Assembly (NCBI RefSeq): GCF_047123305.1
Contig: NZ_CP138918.1
Span: forward strand, 806,001-870,000
Reading direction: 5' to 3'
Source: Thalassobius sp047123305
GTDB lineage: Bacteria > Pseudomonadota > Alphaproteobacteria > Rhodobacterales > Rhodobacteraceae
DNA: 64,000 nucleotides
In this document: positions 42,917 to 50,931 of the stretch, piece by piece
How positions within the stretch are numbered: the stretch's first letter is position 1
Layout: each line of letters begins with the position of its first letter
The notes under the pieces: model-generated
What the model saw: only the letters and a program-made list of their open reading frames with translations
Told to the model about the DNA's origin: nothing
Database searches by the model: none
Made by a program: the position numbers and the translations under genes

Positions 42917-44668
42917 TCACTTCGCTGCTTTGGCGCAGTCGCCGGTCAGCTCGCAAACAGCTTCGTAATGTGACAGGAAGACAGTGCCTGTCATTTCGTC
43001 AAGGAAGTGACTGCGTTTCAGCCGGTCCATCACCGGGCCTTTGACCTCTGACAGGTGCAGTTTGATGCCGACATCGCTCAGCCGGTGATTGATCTCTTCC
43101 AGGCTTTCCAAAGCGGACATATCAATCTCATTCACCGCCGAACACAGCAGCACCACATGTTTGATCGGCTCATCACAGGCGATGCGGTCATAAACGTAAT
43201 CCTCAAGGAAACGCGCATTGGCAAAGTAGAGGCTTTCATCAATCCGCAGGGTCACCAGGTCAGGGTGGGTCTCCACCTCATGGCGCAGGATATTGCGGAA
43301 ATGCTGGGTGCCCGGCACCAGCCCCACCTCTGCCACATGCGGGCGGGAGGTTTTGTAGAGGAACAGGAAGATCGACAGCGCCACACCGGCAGAAACCCCG
43401 ATCTCTACCCCCATGCCGAGGGTCAGGAAGATGGTGGCGGCCACAGCTGTGAAGTCTACCTTGGAATAGGTCCAGGCTTTGGTCAGGATCGAAAAATCCA
43501 CCAGACTCAGCACCGCGACAATGATCGTTGCCGCCAGCGTTGCCTTGGGCAAGAAGAACAGCAACGGCGTCAGCAGCATGGCAGCCAGCAGGATCCCAAC
43601 TGCGGTAAACGCGCCCGCCGCAGGAGTTTCTGCGCCAGCGTCGAAATTGACCACTGAACGGGCAAAGCCACCGGTCACAGGATAACCGCCAGACATTGCA
43701 GCCGCGATGTTTGACGCGCCCAGACCGATCAACTCCTGATCTGGCACAATCCGTTGCCGTTTCTTGGCCGCTAAGGTTTGCGCAACGGACACCGATTCAA
43801 CAAATCCGATCACCGAGATCAGCAGCGCCGAAACAAACAACGAGCCCCATATGTCGGCGCTGAAGGAGGGCATGCTGAGCGGCGGCAGGCCCATCGGCAC
43901 CTCGCCCACAATCTTCACGCCTTTGCCCTGCAGGCCAAAACCCCAGGTCGCCAAAGTGGTCGCGACCACCGCCAGAACCGGCCCCGCTTTGGTCAGGATA
44001 TCCGCCATGCGTGGTTTCAGCCCCAGCGACAGCAGCATCGGTTTCATGCCTTTGCGCACCCAGAACAGAAAACCAACAGTCAGCCCGCCAATCACCAGCG
44101 TGATCGGGTTGGTGAGGTGCTGGTTCCCAAACAGCGATCCCAGCAAATCCACCATCGTGTGGCCATGGGCATCAATGCCGAAGATGTGTTTCAGCTGCGA
44201 TGTGGCGATCAACACGCCGGAGGCTGTGATAAAGCCCGCAATCACCGGGTGGCTGAGGAAGTTCGCCAGGAACCCCAGCCGGAACACTCCCATGACCAAG
44301 AGCATCACACCGGACATAAAGGCCAATGTGATCGCCGCCAGCGCATATTCGGCAGTGCCCTGCAGCGCCAGATTGCCCACCGCTGCCGCCGTCATCAGTG
44401 ACACCACCGCCACCGGCCCGACGGCCAACGCGCGGCTGGTGCCAAAGATGGCATAGGCCACCAGCGGCAGGATCGAGGCATAGAGCCCCATTTCCGGCGG
44501 CAATCCCGCCAGCAGCGCATAGGCCAGCGACTGCGGGATCAACATAATGGTCACAATCACGGCGGCGACCAGATCATTGGTCAGTGTGCCGCGATTGTAG
44601 TCTGTGGCCCAGTTGAGGATCGGCAGATTGCGCCGCAGCACATCCGGTGGGGAAGAGGAGAAAGACAT
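42917..44668 (-). CDS. SulP-family inorganic anion transporter
   Basis: 583 aa. The transmembrane part (about 20-430, 10-14 helices) has the SulP signature near GLPPEMGLYASILPLVAYAI and FGTSRALAVGPVAVVSLM. The C-terminal STAS domain (about 455-560) includes VVLLCSAVNEIDMSALESL. Sulfate, bicarbonate or other anions are possible substrates; no carbonic anhydrase or sulfur genes adjoin to decide. The ribosome binding site lies in a hairpin (44674-44697). Confidence 0.95.
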   Translation of the reverse strand: MSFSSSPPDVLRRNLPILNWATDYNRGTLTNDLVAAVIVTIMLIPQSLAYALLAGLPPEMGLYASILPLVAYAIFGTSRALAVGPVAVVSLMTAAAVGNLALQGTAEYALAAITLAFMSGVMLLVMGVFRLGFLANFLSHPVIAGFITASGVLIATSQLKHIFGIDAHGHTMVDLLGSLFGNQHLTNPITLVIGGLTVGFLFWVRKGMKPMLLSLGLKPRMADILTKAGPVLAVVATTLATWGFGLQGKGVKIVGEVPMGLPPLSMPSFSADIWGSLFVSALLISVIGFVESVSVAQTLAAKKRQRIVPDQELIGLGASNIAAAMSGGYPVTGGFARSVVNFDAGAETPAAGAFTAVGILLAAMLLTPLLFFLPKATLAATIIVAVLSLVDFSILTKAWTYSKVDFTAVAATIFLTLGMGVEIGVSAGVALSIFLFLYKTSRPHVAEVGLVPGTQHFRNILRHEVETHPDLVTLRIDESLYFANARFLEDYVYDRIACDEPIKHVVLLCSAVNEIDMSALESLEEINHRLSDVGIKLHLSEVKGPVMDRLKRSHFLDEMTGTVFLSHYEAVCELTGDCAKAAK

Positions 44669-44673
44669 GGGGT

Positions 44674-44697
44674 CGTCCTGTCTGGAGTGTCAGGACG
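44674..44697 (-). promoter_or_regulatory. Hairpin covering the SulP ribosome binding site
   Basis: On the minus strand: CGTCCTG, ten-base loop, CAGGACG, then ACCCC and the ATG at 44668. The only Shine-Dalgarno-like AGGA is inside the 3' arm. Just upstream a TATATA (44705-44700) with TTCACT 16 bases before it could be the promoter; that would start transcription within the 5' arm, so the dyad could alternatively be a DNA operator. Confidence 0.5.
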
Positions 44698-44761
44698 CTT
44701 ATATATTCAAAAAGAAGAATAAGTGAAGAGGTAAATGTGAAATACCTGTTTCTTTATTGCC

Positions 44762-44787
44762 GAAAGCGGGCGTGAGATCACGCCCGC
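44762..44787 (-). terminator. Stem-loop terminator of the sigma/NTF2 operon
   Basis: GCGGGCGTGA (44766-44775), GA, TCACGCCCGC (44778-44787): perfect 10-base stem 15 bases after the NTF2-like stop, followed on the minus strand by TTTCGG. Confidence 0.65.
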
Positions 44788-44801
44788 CCGGTGAATTTTC
44801 T

Positions 44802-45287
44802 TTATTGGCCAAGCAGATGACTGCCATGCGGGTTATCGATCACCATCCGCCAGCTGCCGTCCGCCTGCTGGCGCAGCACTGCCACCGACAAGCCGGACTG
44901 GCGAATCTCTTGCCCATCCGGCAGCTGCCCTACCATGTCCCAAGGCGCGATATGCAGGGCGATGTCACCGGCCCGGATGACCTCGTGACCGGAATAGCTG
45001 AAAGCCGGATTGACCTGGGAAAACTCCTCAAAAGCTGCCCGCGCAATGGCGCTGTCGCTGATCGGCTGGCCCGGTTCAAACGCAATCGCGGCCCCCGCTT
45101 CATAGCTTTCCATTACCCGGTCCATGTTGCCGGCCTCAAAGGCAGAAGTCATATCGGAAATGGCGGTAAGGATGATCTGATCTTGCATTGAATTTTCTCC
45201 ATCTGCTGCAAAGGTTTGGGTGGGATTGGTAAGGGCCATGGCTGTGCACAGCGCACAGGTCTTCAGCCACGTCGAAACGTGTTTCAT
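44802..45287 (-). CDS. Secreted NTF2/SnoaL-like (DUF4440-type) protein
   Basis: 161 aa. Signal peptide (about 28 residues, ending TQTFAA). The mature part has the cone-fold pattern ILTAISDMTSAFEAGNMDRV, SYEAGAAIAFEPGQPISDSA and a closing SWRMVIDNPHG, typical of the SnoaL/DUF4440 group. It lies 45 bases after the ECF sigma gene and is likely cotranscribed. SnoaL domains are the regulatory tails of ECF41 sigma factors, so a separate secreted SnoaL protein here is notable. Confidence 0.85.
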   Translation of the reverse strand: MKHVSTWLKTCALCTAMALTNPTQTFAADGENSMQDQIILTAISDMTSAFEAGNMDRVMESYEAGAAIAFEPGQPISDSAIARAAFEEFSQVNPAFSYSGHEVIRAGDIALHIAPWDMVGQLPDGQEIRQSGLSVAVLRQQADGSWRMVIDNPHGSHLLGQ

Positions 45288-45332
45288 CTGGATCTCCAGT
45301 TCTGGTGGGTGGGTTAAGTTTGAGTAATTAGG

Positions 45333-46169
45333 TCAGGCCAGTCGGGGTGCGTCTTCGGCGCCTTCCACAAGGCGTAACACAGCGCGTGCATAATCCACTG
45401 GCGCCCCCAAGGGACCAGTGCTGCGCTGCAACTTGGCAGCCACCAGAGCGGCCTCGGTTTCACGCGCGCCTTGCACGGTGGAGGCATAATCAGGTGCCGC
45501 CGCCAGCATCGGATCCGGCCGTGCGGTCACACGCCCGGCCGCAACTGCTGCCGGCAGACGCCGAGGACAGGAACAGGCCGCACCTTTCTGGGCAACGCCA
45601 CAGGTCTTGGCGGTGAATTCGGTCACCTTGCCACGGGCACGGGCCAGACGCTGGCGATAGTTGGCAGGCGAGATCTCCAGCACCTCCGCCGCCTCCGCCT
45701 GCCCCAGCTCCAGCACATCGCCCAGCACATAGGCCGCACGGTGATCGCGATCGAGGCACAGGAGCATCGCCATGGTGCAGCGCACCCGCAGCTCATTCAG
45801 CATCACGTGATCCTCCGGCGCGGCCTGCGCGTCATCCACCAGCCCCTCCATCAGATCCGCCTCGAACATGTCAAAGCTGAGGCCAGGATCGCGCGCCAGC
45901 ACCTTGCGGGCGGTCAGCAGATAGTTGGTGGCAATCCGGTAAACCCAGGTGGAAAACTTCGCCTCGCCACGGAAGGTCGACAGTTTGGTGATGATGCGGA
46001 TCAGGATCTCCTGCGTTGCATCCTGTGCAAGAACCGGATCTGCCATCATCCGCACGGCCAGCCGATGCACCCGATCCTGAATGCCGCGCACGATCTGTTC
46101 CAGCGCCTGCGCATCCCCCGACTGAGCGTCGGTAATCATCTGGTGGGTGATTTGCGGTGTTTCGGTCAT
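45333..46169 (-). CDS. ECF-type RNA polymerase sigma factor with Cys-containing C-terminal extension
   Basis: 278 aa. Region 2 (about 20-90) has LAQDATQEILIRIITKLSTF and KFSTWVYRIATNYLL; region 4 (about 125-185) has LELGQAEAAEVLEISPANYR. About 90 extra residues follow, starting with Cys190, Cys199 and Cys201 (CGVAQKGAACSC), which could bind metal. No anti-sigma gene is adjacent; the partner gene encodes a secreted NTF2-like protein. A perfect TGTCACA-N16-CGTC promoter lies 37 bases upstream, suggesting autoregulation. Confidence 0.92.
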   Translation of the reverse strand: MTETPQITHQMITDAQSGDAQALEQIVRGIQDRVHRLAVRMMADPVLAQDATQEILIRIITKLSTFRGEAKFSTWVYRIATNYLLTARKVLARDPGLSFDMFEADLMEGLVDDAQAAPEDHVMLNELRVRCTMAMLLCLDRDHRAAYVLGDVLELGQAEAAEVLEISPANYRQRLARARGKVTEFTAKTCGVAQKGAACSCPRRLPAAVAAGRVTARPDPMLAAAPDYASTVQGARETEAALVAAKLQRSTGPLGAPVDYARAVLRLVEGAEDAPRLA

Positions 46170-46205
46170 CTCTGCGTCCCTTCGTGAGCGTCTGTTATAA
46201 GGTTA

Positions 46206-46232
46206 GACGCCGCGCGATGCGAAGCTGTGACA
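46206..46232 (-). promoter_or_regulatory. ECF-type promoter of the sigma factor gene
   Basis: On the minus strand TGTCACA (46232-46226), 16 bases, CGTC (46209-46206). This equals the ECF41-group consensus as I recall it. Predicted transcription start near 46199, about 30 bases before the ATG at 46169. Confidence 0.65.
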
Positions 46233-46326
46233 GATTTTCTTGAAAAAATGTGACGGAGTGCCGATCTCTGCTCTCTTGACCCCGTGTTGCATGGACAGTT
46301 GCGCCCATGCGCAGTAGGAAACCCAC

Positions 46327-46806
46327 ATGGCACAGAAGAAGAACGCAGACCCGAATTACAAGGTGATCGCTGAAAACCGGCGCGCCCGCTATGACTACGC
46401 CATCGAGGAAGACATCGAATGTGGCGTGATTCTGCACGGCTCGGAGGTGAAATCCCTGCGCGCCAACCCTTCCAATATTGCCGAAAGCTATGCCTCGGTT
46501 GAAGACGGCGAATTGTGGCTGATCAACAGCTACATCGCGCCCTACGAGCAGGCCAAAACCTGGGGCCACGAAGAGCGTCGCAAACGCAAGCTGCTGGTCA
46601 GCAAGAAAGAGCGCGCCCAGATGTGGAACGCCACCCAACGCAAAGGCATGACGCTGGTGCCGATTGTGCTCTATTTCAACCACAAGGGTCTGGCGAAGCT
46701 GAAGATCGGTATCGCCAAAGGTAAGAAGCTGCACGACAAACGCGCCACCGAAGCGAAGCGTGACTGGGGCCGCCAGAAACAACGCCTGCTGCGCCACGGC
46801 GACTAA
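46327..46806 (+). CDS. smpB: SsrA-binding protein
   Basis: 159 aa. Hallmarks of SmpB: YKVIAENRRARYDYAIEEDI, GVILHGSEVKSLRA, the SYIAPYEQ region and the basic C-terminal tail RDWGRQKQRLLRHGD that enters the ribosome decoding site. It works with tmRNA in rescuing stalled ribosomes. No ssrA gene was found in this window. Terminator follows. Divergent from the ECF sigma gene. Confidence 0.97.
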   Translation: MAQKKNADPNYKVIAENRRARYDYAIEEDIECGVILHGSEVKSLRANPSNIAESYASVEDGELWLINSYIAPYEQAKTWGHEERRKRKLLVSKKERAQMWNATQRKGMTLVPIVLYFNHKGLAKLKIGIAKGKKLHDKRATEAKRDWGRQKQRLLRHGD

Positions 46807-46813
46807 GGACAGC

Positions 46814-46836
46814 AAGGGGGCGCCGCCCCCTTCTTG
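46814..46836 (+). terminator. Terminator-like stem after smpB
   Basis: AAGGGGGC (46814-46821), GCC, GCCCCCTT (46825-46832), then CTTGG; T-rich only weakly. Confidence 0.65.
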
Positions 46837-46858
46837 GTCAGGGCCAATTCAACTCCCG

Positions 46859-46907
46859 GAGTAATTCCGGATCGTTGAAGCCGCCTTTCAATGATCCCCA
46901 AATACTC
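46859..46907. repeat. Intergenic palindromic repeat, GAGTATTT type (copy 6)
   Basis: Outer arms GAGTAATT (46859-46866) and AAATACTC (46900-46907); inner stem GGATCGTTGAA (46869-46879) / TTCAATGATCC (46887-46897) with one wobble. Similar to 18927-18975. The rest of the 46807-47025 gap contains nothing further that I can assign. Confidence 0.7.
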
Positions 46908-47025
46908 AAAACCCGTACTTTACCATCACGTTGCGGCCCGAGGCCGCGGCACAGGCCCAGCGGCCCTCTTGCCTCTATCGCCCTTGTTCTGTAGGTCAGA
47001 AACAAACTGATCGAGGGGGTGGCTG

Positions 47026-47883
47026 ATGGCCTATGATGATCCGAAGACGCTGGTGTCCACCGAATGGCTGGCCGCGCATCTGAAAGATCCCGATCTGCGT
47101 ATTCTCGACGCCAGCTGGTATATGCCGGCGGAGGCACGCGACGCCAAAGCGGAATTTGCCAAAGCGCATATTCCGAACGCCCGTTTCTTTGACATTGATG
47201 ACGTCTCTGACCACCGCTCGGACCTGCCGCATATGGCCCCGCCGGTTGAAAAATTCATGTCGCGCCTGCGGGCCATGGGTGTCGGCGACGGCCATCAGGT
47301 TGTGGTTTACGACGGCTCCGGCCTGTTTTCTGCGGCCCGTGTCTGGTGGCTGTTCAAGCTGATGGGACAGGACAATATCGCCGTGCTGAATGGCGGCCTG
47401 CCCAAGTGGCTGTCCGAGGGCCGTCCGGTCAATGATGAGGATCCGGTGATCCGCGACCGCCACATGACCGTGCGCCGCCGCGCCGAGTTGGTGAAGGACG
47501 TGACACAGGTGTCCTCGGCCTCCAAACTGGGGGATTACGAGATTGTAGACGCCCGCGCGCCGGAACGGTTCCGGGGCGACGTGCCTGAACCACGCGAAGG
47601 CCTGCGGTCGGGGCATATTCCCGGTGCCAAAAACGTCTTTTTCAAATCGCTGCTCAACGGCGATCAGACGTTGAAATCACCCGCAGAGGTCAAGGCGATC
47701 TTTGAAGGCGCCGGTGTGGACCTGCAGAAACCCGTTATCACCAGCTGCGGCTCCGGCGTGACAGCCGCCGTATTGAGCCTTGCGCTGGAAGCCATCGGAA
47801 AGACCGATCATTCGCTTTATGACGGATCCTGGACAGAATGGGGAGCCTTCCCCACTGTCCCCGTCGCCACTGGAGAAGCTTGA
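47026..47883 (+). CDS. sseA: 3-mercaptopyruvate/thiosulfate sulfurtransferase
   Basis: 285 aa with two rhodanese domains (about 8-140 and 155-280). The active-site loop of the second domain is CGSGVTA with Cys241, the mercaptopyruvate-sulfurtransferase type. The first domain has the family-typical LRILDASWYMPAEARDAKAE. It transfers sulfane sulfur from 3-mercaptopyruvate. The aminotransferase follows after four bases; that enzyme could deaminate cysteine to mercaptopyruvate, an inference from context. Confidence 0.95.
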   Translation: MAYDDPKTLVSTEWLAAHLKDPDLRILDASWYMPAEARDAKAEFAKAHIPNARFFDIDDVSDHRSDLPHMAPPVEKFMSRLRAMGVGDGHQVVVYDGSGLFSAARVWWLFKLMGQDNIAVLNGGLPKWLSEGRPVNDEDPVIRDRHMTVRRRAELVKDVTQVSSASKLGDYEIVDARAPERFRGDVPEPREGLRSGHIPGAKNVFFKSLLNGDQTLKSPAEVKAIFEGAGVDLQKPVITSCGSGVTAAVLSLALEAIGKTDHSLYDGSWTEWGAFPTVPVATGEA

Positions 47884-47887
47884 GACC

Positions 47888-49072
47888 ATGTTCAGCAATC
47901 TTAAAGAGCAACCCGCAGATAAAATCCTGGCCCTGATGCAGGCCTATCGAGAGGATCCGCGCGACACCAAGATCGACCTTGGCGTCGGCGTTTACAAAAA
48001 CGCCGAAGGGGTGACCCCGGTCATGCGGGCCGTGAAATCGGCCGAGAAACTGCTGTGGGAACAGCAGGAAAGCAAGAGCTACGTTGGTCTGGCCGGGGAT
48101 CCCGGTTTCGCCGATGCGATGATTGATCTGGTGCTGGGCGACAGCGTGGCGCGTGACACCATCGCGGCCGCAGCGACCCCCGGTGGCACCGGCGCCTGCC
48201 GTCAGGCGTTTGAGATGATCCGCTGGGCCAACCCGGAAGCGCGGGTCTTTGTGTCCAACCCGACCTGGCCGAACCACATTTCGATCCTGAACTTCCTGAA
48301 CATCGAGACGGTGGAGTACCGCTACTTTGACGGCGAAACCCGTGGCGTAGATTTCGACGGCATGATCGCCGATCTGAAACAGGCCAAGAAGGGCGACGTG
48401 GTTCTGCTGCATGGCTGCTGCCACAACCCGACCGGCGCCAACTTGAACCTGACCCAGTGGAAAGAGGTGATTGCCGTTCTGCTGGAAACCGGTGCGACAC
48501 CGATGATCGACATTGCCTATCAGGGCTTTGGCGACGGTCTGGAAGAGGATGCACAGGCGGTGCGTCTGGTTGCCGCTTCGGTGCCGGAATGCCTGATCGC
48601 GGCCAGTTGCTCGAAAAACTTCGGGGTGTACCGTGAACGGACCGGCATACTGATGGCGATTGCCGCTGACAAAGGCCTGAAAAGACTGACACAGGGCTCG
48701 CTCAACTTCCTCAACCGTCAGAACTACTCGTTCCCACCGGATCACGGTGCCCGGGTTGTGACGATGATCCTGCAGGATCCGGCCTTGCGTGCGGATTGGG
48801 CGGCAGAGCTGGAGGAGGTGCGCCTGTCGATGCTGGGTCTGCGCGAACAGCTGGCCGGCGAATTGCAGCGCCTGTCAGGCTCGGACCGGTTTGGTTTCCT
48901 GGCCCAGCACCGCGGCATGTTCTCGCGGCTTGGCACCACACCTGAGCTGGTGGAAGTGCTGCGCAAAGAACATGCGATCTACATGGTTGGCGATTCGCGG
49001 ATGAACATTGCCGGTCTGAACAAGACCACCGTGCCGATTCTGGCGCAGGCAATTGTGGACGCAGGCGTCTAA
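47888..49072 (+). CDS. Aspartate/aromatic aminotransferase (class I, PLP)
   Basis: 394 aa from ATG at 47888. PLP Lys243 lies in ASCSKNFGVYRERTG; other signatures are TPGGTGACRQAFEM, SNPTWPNHISI and CHNPTGANL. The type resembles AspC/TyrB. Operon with sseA (four-base gap). It transfers the amino group between aspartate or aromatic amino acids and 2-oxoglutarate. Terminator at 49095. Confidence 0.95.
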   Translation: MFSNLKEQPADKILALMQAYREDPRDTKIDLGVGVYKNAEGVTPVMRAVKSAEKLLWEQQESKSYVGLAGDPGFADAMIDLVLGDSVARDTIAAAATPGGTGACRQAFEMIRWANPEARVFVSNPTWPNHISILNFLNIETVEYRYFDGETRGVDFDGMIADLKQAKKGDVVLLHGCCHNPTGANLNLTQWKEVIAVLLETGATPMIDIAYQGFGDGLEEDAQAVRLVAASVPECLIAASCSKNFGVYRERTGILMAIAADKGLKRLTQGSLNFLNRQNYSFPPDHGARVVTMILQDPALRADWAAELEEVRLSMLGLREQLAGELQRLSGSDRFGFLAQHRGMFSRLGTTPELVEVLRKEHAIYMVGDSRMNIAGLNKTTVPILAQAIVDAGV

Positions 49073-49094
49073 GCGCTGCAAAGGTTATATGCGG

Positions 49095-49122
49095 AAAGGG
49101 CGTCCTGCGGGGCGCCCTTTTT
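49095..49122 (+). terminator. Rho-independent terminator of the sseA-aminotransferase operon
   Basis: AAAGGGCG (49095-49102), ten-base loop, CGCCCTTT (49113-49120), TTG. Confidence 0.85.
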
Positions 49123-49135
49123 GTTATCGCTGGTA

Positions 49136-49198
49136 GAGGAGGGGCGTTGCCCCTCGAGGCTGCGCCTCTCACCCCAGAGTTTTTTGGGCAAGATGAAA
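49136..49198 (-). repeat. Intergenic palindromic repeat, GGGGTGA plus TTTCATCTTGC type (copy 7)
   Basis: Read on the minus strand from 49198: a 22-base core beginning TTTCATCTTGCCC, then CTGGGGTGA, hairpin GAGGC-GCA-GCCTC (49068-like spacing, at 49156-49168), then AGGGGC-AAC-GCCCCT (49140-49154). It combines both repeat halves in one copy, linking the copies at 6242 and 23961 with those at 18954 and 35667. Confidence 0.75.
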
Positions 49199-49204
49199 GC
49201 GCCG

Positions 49205-49903
49205 TCAGACCGCGCGGGTCAAACCGCCGTCGATGCGCCAGTTCTGGCCGGTCACATAGGCGGCGGCATCTGAGGCCAGATAAGAGATCAGGCCGGAGAC
49301 CTCGGATTGCGTTCCGTAGCGCCCCATCGGGATGCGGGCGCGGCGATCTGCGGTTTCGGGCAGGCTGTCGATAAAGCCCGGCAGAATGTTGTTCATCCGG
49401 ATCCCGTCGCGGGCGTATTTGTCGGCATAGAGCTTGGCGAAGCTGGCCAGACCCGCGCGAAACACGCCAGACGTTGGAAACAGCGGATCCGGCTCAAAGG
49501 TGGCAAAGGTTGAGATATTGAGGATTACACCGCCGCCCTGTTGCTGCAGGATCGGCGTCACCAGACGGGTCGGGCGGATCACATTCATCAGATAGACCTC
49601 CATGCCCTGATGCCAGTCGTCGTCCGACATCGAGAGCAGATCCCCCTTGGGTCCGTGTCCAGCAGAGTTCACCACCACATCAATCCGACCCCAGCGGTTC
49701 ATGGTCTGATCGATGAGGCTTCGCAACGCATTCGGGTCGAGGTTCGAGCCGGTGACGCCGATGCCGCCAAGCTCTTGCGCCAGCGCCGCGCCTTTACCGG
49801 AGGAAGAGAGAATAGCAACGTTGAAACCGTCTGCAGCCAGACGGCGGGCGGCGTCGGCGCCCATGCCGCTGCCGGCGGCGATGAGAAGGGCGGTTTTGGG
49901 CAT
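49205..49903 (-). CDS. SDR-family protein with altered catalytic residues
   Basis: 232 aa from ATG at 49903 with AGGAG seven bases upstream. Rossmann motif AAGSGMGADAA (9-19) and NSAGHG identify the SDR fold, and the tail YVTGQNWRIDGGLTRA is typical. By alignment to FPTSGVFRAGLASF, Ser145 and Arg149 stand where YxxxK should be, so classical chemistry is doubtful. Divergent from a LysR gene with an operator-like dyad between; likely under its control. Confidence 0.87.
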   Translation of the reverse strand: MPKTALLIAAGSGMGADAARRLAADGFNVAILSSSGKGAALAQELGGIGVTGSNLDPNALRSLIDQTMNRWGRIDVVVNSAGHGPKGDLLSMSDDDWHQGMEVYLMNVIRPTRLVTPILQQQGGGVILNISTFATFEPDPLFPTSGVFRAGLASFAKLYADKYARDGIRMNNILPGFIDSLPETADRRARIPMGRYGTQSEVSGLISYLASDAAAYVTGQNWRIDGGLTRAV

Positions 49904-49980
49904 GGGATATCTCCTGAGTGTCTGCTTGCCAGCAGTATCTCTTGGGTCTCCCGACTTGACCAACCATCGTTTCAACAAGC

Positions 49981-50003
49981 ATCCTGTAGAAAATCTACTG
50001 GAT
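49981..50003. promoter_or_regulatory. Candidate LysR operator
   Basis: ATCCTGTAGA (49981-49990), AAA, TCTACTGGAT (49994-50003): 9 of 10 pairs. It contains the T-N11-A spacing of LysR boxes and lies 6 bases before the regulator's ATG and 77 bases from the divergent SDR start. Confidence 0.6.
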
Positions 50004-50009
50004 AGAGAC

Positions 50010-50858
50010 ATGCAAATCCCCAACCTCAACGGGCTGCGGGCCTTCGACGCGGCGGCGCGACACTTAAACTTTCGGCTGGCGGCGGAAGAGTTGCTGGTGA
50101 CCCAAGGTGCGGTGGCGCAGCAGATCCGCAAGTTAGAGCAGGACCTTGGCACCCCGTTGTTTCACCGCGCGCCACGCGGTGTGCGGTTGACCCAGGCAGG
50201 CGCGCGGCTGCACCCCAATGTGACGCAGGCGATGGTGTTGCTGCATCAGGGGCTGGTGGAGCTGCAGGAAAGCCGTACCGTAACGCTGAGCGTGTCGCCA
50301 AGCTTTGCAACGAAATGGCTGTTGCCACATCTGCCGGGTCTGGCGCAGCGGCATCCCGACCTCACCCTGAACATCCGCGCCGAGGAGCGGGTGGTGGATC
50401 TGGACAGCGGTCTGGCTGACCTTGCCGTGCGGCTGGGGCCGCGTCCCGCGGGCGATCTGGAAAGCCTGGAGCTGGCCCCGCTCCGGCTGGTGGCGGTGGC
50501 ACAGCCCGACCGGTTTGAAAAGGCCTCAGCTTTGGATCAGCTGACCGCAACCCCTCTTATCCAGGACGGTCACCGCGACTGGCAGCGGGTGTTTTCCGCG
50601 GCCGGCCTGTCCCATGACGGCCCCCTTTTGCAGGTGAACCAGACAGGTCTTGCCATGGATGCGGCAGCACAGGGCCAAGGCGTGGCGCTAATCCCGGCGC
50701 TCTATTTGGACGCGGCTTTGAACCCGCCACCGCTGGAAATCCTCTGGTCCCCCGCATTGGCGGCCGATCAAGCCTTTCATCTGGTCTGGTCGTCCCGCCG
50801 GGAACGTGATGAAATGCGGCAGGTGCGTGACTGGCTGGTCGAGAGAGCGCCCCGTTAA
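50010..50858 (+). CDS. LysR-family transcriptional regulator (GcvA-like)
   Basis: 282 aa from ATG at 50010. N-terminal HTH (about 5-63) begins IPNLNGLRAFDAAARHLNFR and includes LLVTQGAVAQQIRKLEQ, as in GcvA/AmpR-like members. The effector domain follows from about 90 (VTLSVSPSFATKWLLPHLPG). Divergent from the SDR at 49205-49903. Binding site candidate overlaps its own start region, so it is probably autorepressing. Inducer unknown. Confidence 0.93.
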   Translation: MQIPNLNGLRAFDAAARHLNFRLAAEELLVTQGAVAQQIRKLEQDLGTPLFHRAPRGVRLTQAGARLHPNVTQAMVLLHQGLVELQESRTVTLSVSPSFATKWLLPHLPGLAQRHPDLTLNIRAEERVVDLDSGLADLAVRLGPRPAGDLESLELAPLRLVAVAQPDRFEKASALDQLTATPLIQDGHRDWQRVFSAAGLSHDGPLLQVNQTGLAMDAAAQGQGVALIPALYLDAALNPPPLEILWSPALAADQAFHLVWSSRRERDEMRQVRDWLVERAPR

Positions 50859-50931
50859 ACTCCGGTAATTTCTCTCACGTCAGTTTGCGCCAACAATTGA
50901 CCTTTTGGTAAAAAATCCATAAGAGCGGATC

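Noticed and set aside
46327..47025. A tmRNA (ssrA) gene next to smpB
   Set aside because: The flanking gap holds only a terminator-like stem and a repeat; no tRNA-Ala-like ends or tag frame were seen.
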